A stretch of 19,800 bases of DNA from the NCBI RefSeq assembly GCF_018260405.1, contig NZ_JAGLBG010000046.1:1-19800 (forward strand), written 5' to 3'. Origin of the DNA: Deinococcus sp. Lineage in GTDB: Bacteria > Deinococcota > Deinococci > Deinococcales > Deinococcaceae. Positions 16,650 to 19,800 of the stretch are shown here, piece after piece. Both the position numbers and the translations under genes were made by a program. Under the pieces are notes generated by a model that was not told where the DNA came from, made no database searches, and was given only the letters and a program-made list of their open reading frames with translations. The stretch's first letter is position 1, and each line of letters opens with the position of its first letter.

Positions 16650-17633
16650 ATGCTGGAGGACGACTCCGGCGCTTTGACAGGGCCGTTTCGTGGGGGATGC
16701 TTGTCGGGAAAGGAACGCACAATAGAACAGAAAACTTCGCCCGAGCGTGTCAGCGAGCGCCTGGTGGCCGACCGCAAGATCAGGGCGGTGGCCCAGGCCG
16801 GAAGCTACGACACCGACAACGCCTGGGAAGGGAGCCGTCCGCTGTTTGTTACTTTCGAGCGCGGCTTACAGAGTCCGCAGATCGAGGTGCGGGCGGGCAT
16901 AAGTACCGAGCGTTTCCCGTACGAAAAACTGGAACTGTGGCGTGACTGGGACACGGCCCGGCAAGAAGCGCCGCTGGCCTTGCTGGCGACCAGTCGCGTC
17001 GTCTACGATCCCACCGGATTTTACGGGCGCATTCAGCGCACCCTCTGGAACCTGAAGGCCTCGGAGCTGGCCGCCTACCGCAGTGACCTGATTTTTCAGG
17101 CCCAGGAAATGCTCAATCTGGCCGTCAAGGACCATACCGCCCCCGGACACGGCCCCCAGGAACAGCTGCTGGCGCTGGCCGACGCCCGCGACGTGGCCCT
17201 TAAGCTGCTGTATCCGGCGCTGCTGTCTTACCTGCACGCCTGGCCCGAGTTTGAAATCCGGCTGCCGCACGCGTGGCGGGCCGTGGCGGGGCTGCGTTTT
17301 CCCAAAGCCGTCTACCGGCTGGAAAATCTGTACGGCTTTGGCGGCGAGGCCGAGGCCCGGCGGGTGCTGCTGGCGACCCGTGGCCTGGGGCTGCTAGAAC
17401 AAGAAAGGTTGGCCCGCGCCGCCTTTCAGGCCGGATACTACGACGGCACCGTGCGTTACCTGCGCGACGAAACAGCCCGTATTCACCGGGGCGACCTCGA
17501 ACGCTGGGCCTTTATCAGCAGTGCGCGGCGCGACAAACTGGGCACGCTGCTGGGCGTCACCCGCTCTCCGCTGGGTCCGGCGGCCCTCGACATCGTCAGC
17601 GAACTGATCGAAGACGTGCGCGAAGGCCGCTGA
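16650..17633 (+). CDS. Possible degenerate nucleotidyltransferase-like protein
   Basis: 327 residues, not firmly assigned. The segment IRAVAQAGSYDTDNAWEGSRPLFVTFERG resembles the hGS motif and following strand of MNT/KNTase-type nucleotidyltransferases, but the metal-binding DxD that should follow is absent (LFVTFE). The segment LELWRDWDTARQEAPLALLATSRVVYDPTGFYGRIQ is like the region after the active site ('...VLYDP.G...'). A long helical C-terminus follows (SDLIFQAQEMLNLAVKD, ARDVALKLLYPALLSYLHA), again as in these enzymes. If correct, it is a catalytically lost homolog. No membrane segment is seen. The start is uncertain: ATG 16650 has GAAAGG upstream, while an internal TTGACA (16673-16678) hints at a later start such as TTG 16701. 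Confidence 0.65.
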   Translation: MLEDDSGALTGPFRGGCLSGKERTIEQKTSPERVSERLVADRKIRAVAQAGSYDTDNAWEGSRPLFVTFERGLQSPQIEVRAGISTERFPYEKLELWRDWDTARQEAPLALLATSRVVYDPTGFYGRIQRTLWNLKASELAAYRSDLIFQAQEMLNLAVKDHTAPGHGPQEQLLALADARDVALKLLYPALLSYLHAWPEFEIRLPHAWRAVAGLRFPKAVYRLENLYGFGGEAEARRVLLATRGLGLLEQERLARAAFQAGYYDGTVRYLRDETARIHRGDLERWAFISSARRDKLGTLLGVTRSPLGPAALDIVSELIEDVREGR

Positions 17634-17734
17634 GACTGGCCTCATCACTAGTTCGGACACTTTCAAAGTTCTGTCCCGTTTTAAGCTCCTCTCCACTTCC
17701 GGGGGAGGTTGGGAGGGGGGGAACGCAGCTTGCG
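17634..17734. other. Intergenic DNA with G/C-rich stem
   Basis: After the stop at 17633 the stretch CTCCTCTCCACTTCC..GGGGGAGG..GGGAGG (about 17686-17719) can fold into a C/T-G/A stem, but it has no T-run, so it is not called a terminator. No gene is seen here. Confidence 0.35.
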
Positions 17735-17850
17735 TAATATGGCCTTCCGATGGAACGGGGCCGTTTTGAATTCAATGCGAGCAGAGGCGAGGAGGCGAAA
17801 TACGGGTGTCGTTTTTCCGACGTGCCCATCGTTCGGAGAGCTGCTCTAAG
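17735..17850. repeat. Mosaic repeat joining type I-like and type II ends
   Basis: The first part (TAATATGGCCTTCCGATGG, then GAATTCAATGCGAGCAG, AAATACGGGTGTCG) follows the variant at 6811-6895. The second part (CCGACGTGCCCATC..CGGAGAGCTGCTCTAAG) is the inverted outer end of type II as in 956-985. It holds the palindrome AGAGCTGCTCT (17837-17847). The interval from 17851 to 17912 shows only a CCACCTGGTGG palindrome (17877-17887). Confidence 0.65.
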
Positions 17851-17912
17851 TGGGCAGTATTACGCAGCAGCGCTGACCACCTGGTGGGTTCGTGCCCTCT
17901 TGCCTACTGGGT

Positions 17913-18953
17913 TTACCCGTCGCGGAGGTAGCCGCCTTTTATAAAGGTGTCCAGCAGCGGCTCGATCTCGTGCAGGGCCAGGTCTTCTCGCATGGCATAT
18001 TCGGCGGGGCTGAGATTTTGCGACACCGCCCGCAGCAGTCCTAAGCCTGCGGGCCCGTGATTGTGCTTGAACTCCAGATGAATGTCGGTAATGGCATTCA
18101 GCGCGTCGCGTCCCCGCAAGGTCAAGCTGTAGGCATGGTGCGCCCAGCCCGCCAGACTGCGCGGCAAAATCAGGGTCTGGGGGCGCAGCGGGGCCGGAAA
18201 CGCGCCTTCATAGGGCAAGGTGGCGGGCATCGTCGCCACGATTTCGCCCCGGTCGTAAAAGATAGCCCCGGTGGGGCGGGCGTGCAGTCCTGTGAAGTCC
18301 TCGGTCAGGTTGAACTTCCAGGCGCGGCTGCCCACGCCGCTTAGAACGTGGGCAAAGGTCGGTGAAAGCGGGTGGGCGCTAAGGGTCGCGCCTTCCTCAT
18401 AGAAACTCAGCAGTTCGCCCAGGGCCAGTTCGCCTGTGGAGCTGGCGGCGGCGGCGGCCACCGTGCGGCCCTCATACAGCAGCACGTAGGCGTTTTGGTC
18501 GCCCAGGGTTGCCTGAAGGTAGCCGTGCCAGGTGCGTTCATGCAGGTACTTCAAAAAAGCGTGCAGATCGCAAAATTCCGTATTCAGGCCGTGGTATTGC
18601 GGGGCACTGCGGGGCAAAAAACGCGCCAGGAAAGGCTCGTTGCCGGGGTACATGGGCAGCAGTTGCGGCACGAAATCGATCAGTTCCTCGGCTTCGGGCG
18701 GGTGCCCTCCGGCTGGCCCAGCGATCACCGCGTTTCCGAAGATAGGCGAATCGAGCAGCCCGGCGGCGAGGTCTTTGGGCAACTGGTCGGCGGTCTGGCC
18801 CTGCGGGGTCTGGATATGCGGGACTTCAGCCTGTGCCCCCGGAGATTTCTCGAGCTGGCGTGAAGCCGCTTTGGGCAGCGCGGCTTTGTCGGGCGCGGGC
18901 GCTTTTGAGCCTTTACGACGCTCTGGATTGGGGGTACGGTCAGGATCAGTCAC
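17913..18953 (-). CDS. Hypothetical protein, 346 residues
   Basis: I do not recognise the family. The first 65 residues are Pro/Ala/Lys-rich and low complexity (PERRKGSKAPAPDKAALPKAASRQ), probably disordered. The globular part starts near residue 66 (AGLLDSPIFGNAVIAG) and contains AYVLLYEGRTVAAAAASSTGELALGELLSFYEEGATLSAHPLS. That stretch resembles the 'own output in response to stored data' strands of scaffold-type domains but is not a diagnostic motif. The C-terminal 60 residues are helical (AEYAMREDLALHEIEPLLDTFIKGGYLRDG). There is no signal peptide or membrane helix. The start is a GTG at 18953 with GGAG 7 nt upstream. It begins 25 nt after the gamma-carbonic-anhydrase reading frame, so the two are probably co-transcribed. 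Confidence 0.75.
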   Translation of the reverse strand: MTDPDRTPNPERRKGSKAPAPDKAALPKAASRQLEKSPGAQAEVPHIQTPQGQTADQLPKDLAAGLLDSPIFGNAVIAGPAGGHPPEAEELIDFVPQLLPMYPGNEPFLARFLPRSAPQYHGLNTEFCDLHAFLKYLHERTWHGYLQATLGDQNAYVLLYEGRTVAAAAASSTGELALGELLSFYEEGATLSAHPLSPTFAHVLSGVGSRAWKFNLTEDFTGLHARPTGAIFYDRGEIVATMPATLPYEGAFPAPLRPQTLILPRSLAGWAHHAYSLTLRGRDALNAITDIHLEFKHNHGPAGLGLLRAVSQNLSPAEYAMREDLALHEIEPLLDTFIKGGYLRDG

Positions 18954-18978
18954 TCAGATTCTCCGGCGAAACGTGGGG

Positions 18979-19505
18979 TCATTCTGCCACACCCGGGTTC
19001 ACCTCTGCTAACTCCTGGCTAAAGCGCCCGGCATTATGAACATACCGCTCCGCGTTACCGGCTGCTGCAACCGTCCTGACGACCCGCGCTGGAATGCCGA
19101 CGGCCAGCATCCCCGGCGGCACCTCTGCGCCTTCGGGCAGCAGCGCCCCGGCTCCCAGCACCGCCCCGGCGCCCAGCCGCGACCCGTTGAGCATCACCGC
19201 GCCGCGCCCATGCCTACCAGGCTACCCGCCCCGCAGTGCGCCCCGTGAACGATGGCCCGGTGGCCCACAGTCACGTCGCTTTCCAGCACGCATGGAAATC
19301 CGGGGTCGGCGTGCAGCACCGCGCCGTCTTGCACGTTGCTGCGCTCACCGATCCTTATCATCTCGACATCGCCCCGCAGAACGCAGCCGAACCAGACACT
19401 AGCCTGCGCCCCTACAGTCACCTGTCCGATCACGTCGGCGCTGGGGGCGATAAAAGCGGACGGATCAATCTGGGGCTGGTGGGTAGACAGCTTGTAAATC
19501 GGCAT
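18979..19505 (-). pseudogene. Gamma-class carbonic anhydrase-like gene split by a frameshift
   Basis: A left-handed beta-helix (hexapeptide-repeat) protein of the gamma-carbonic anhydrase/YrdA/PaaY type, in two frames. The first part (19194-19505, 103 residues) starts MPIYKLSTHQPQIDPSAFIAPSADVIGQVTVGAQASVWFG. It contains all three metal-ligand histidine regions: AVLHADPG and TVGHRAIVHGAHCGAGSLVGMGA. The second part (18979-19197) continues VMLNGSRLGAGAVLGAGALLPEGAEVPPGMLAVGIPARVVR plus the C-terminal helix. Reading GAA then VMLNG needs removal of 2 nt in GGCGCGGCGCGGTGATG near 19197-19207. The frames overlap as TGATG, so re-initiation could yield the second piece. A sequencing error is equally possible. 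ATG 19505 has a good GGAGG 4 nt upstream. Unsplit, the protein would be about 174 residues, normal for the family. Confidence 0.85.
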
Positions 19506-19513
19506 GGAGCCTC
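19506..19513 (-). promoter_or_regulatory. Ribosome binding site of the gamma-carbonic anhydrase gene
   Basis: On the minus strand GGAGG is followed by CTCC and the ATG at 19505. The short 4-nt gap is acceptable. Further upstream, TATAGT (about 19550-19555) could be the -10 box, though no -35 was found. Confidence 0.5.
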
Positions 19514-19800
19514 CATACGGGTGGGCGAAATCGGGATGGGAAAGTGAGGCTAACTATATCCAGGCTAGGGAGGCGGCGGGTAGAGAGTATCCCGCATGGG
19601 GATTCAAACGGAATTAAGTACACTGCGTTTATCTTGTAGATAAACCGCGCGGAGCGCGTAGCACAAGAAAGTACGTTGGAGCGGGAATGGAGAGGTTCCG
19701 GTGCTTTCCCGGAATCTCGCAATGTTAGAGGCTGTCTGAGGCCCTAACCATGGGAAATGTTTTAGGCTTTAACGGTGGAACGCGCAGCTTACCCTAGCGA
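19514..19800. other. Terminal region without a recognised gene
   Basis: Upstream of the gamma-carbonic anhydrase gene the DNA holds an 8-bp inverted repeat, GTTTATCT-TGT-AGATAAAC (19627-19645), followed by CGCGCGGAGCGCG, and nothing that codes. The A/T content rises here. The sequence GAGGCTGTCTGAGGCCC (about 19730-19746) has the look of a mobile-element end, but no partner end lies inside the window. Confidence 0.35.

Noticed and set aside
19236..19547. Plus-strand frames antisense to the gamma-carbonic anhydrase gene
   Set aside because: Mirror frames of a well-recognised beta-helix protein; no independent evidence.
19627..19645. Inverted repeat GTTTATCT-TGT-AGATAAAC as a terminator or operator
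   Set aside because: No T-run and no gene with a promoter at this place; kept only as a remark in the terminal region.

Overview
The window looks like chromosomal DNA of a Deinococcus species or close relative. Reasons: high G+C coding sequence with G/C-rich third codon positions; an Omp85/BamA outer-membrane assembly protein with an N-terminal signal peptide; many start codons directly preceded, at 6-7 nt, by a -10-like hexamer of the form TANNNT (leaderless transcripts, common in Deinococcus); a palindrome resembling the radiation/desiccation response motif (RDRM) upstream of uvrB; and several families of short non-coding repeats between genes. This assignment is inferred from gene content and signals, not from a database match.

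Layout. 1-2400: the 3' tip of an unknown gene, a DUF72 (YecE-like) protein, a composite of two short repeats, and a minus-strand pair in which a small membrane protein overlaps by 4 nt with a YgeA-type amino-acid racemase. 2400-3832: a region with a 40-bp tandem hairpin repeat and an amidase-signature hydrolase. 4050-6778: a secreted DsbA-like thioredoxin-fold oxidoreductase overlapping by 1 nt an RqcH/NFACT ribosome-quality-control protein. 6967-9911 (minus): a single-domain rhodanese and the large BamA/Omp85 gene, the latter divergent from a cysteine-containing Rrf2-family regulator at 10165-10632. 10633-11470: a gene-poor stretch with a perfect 18-bp palindrome, a small acidic protein with a good terminator, and a 42-codon ribbon-helix-helix-like minus-strand gene or fragment. 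11739-13754 (minus): uvrB, with an RDRM-like operator over a TAAAAT -10 box.

13955-15525: an unknown protein followed by a repeat element carrying a perfect hairpin; the next gene (HEAT-like family) has lost its 5' end exactly at the edge of that repeat. 15682-17633: a protein of the type annotated as 'quinate 5-dehydrogenase' in Deinococcus-Thermus, divergent from a protein resembling a degenerate nucleotidyltransferase. 17634-19505: a mosaic repeat, an unknown 346-residue protein, and upstream of it a gamma-class carbonic anhydrase gene split by a 2-nt frameshift. The last 295 bases carry no recognisable gene.

No defence island, CRISPR array, phage, complete insertion sequence or RNA gene was seen. 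The most unusual structure is the set of dispersed repeat elements. In four cases (at 956, 1212, 14813 and 15682) a gene's stop codon lies inside or exactly at the edge of the repeat. One repeat also seems to have removed the start of a gene and may act as a terminator for the gene before it.
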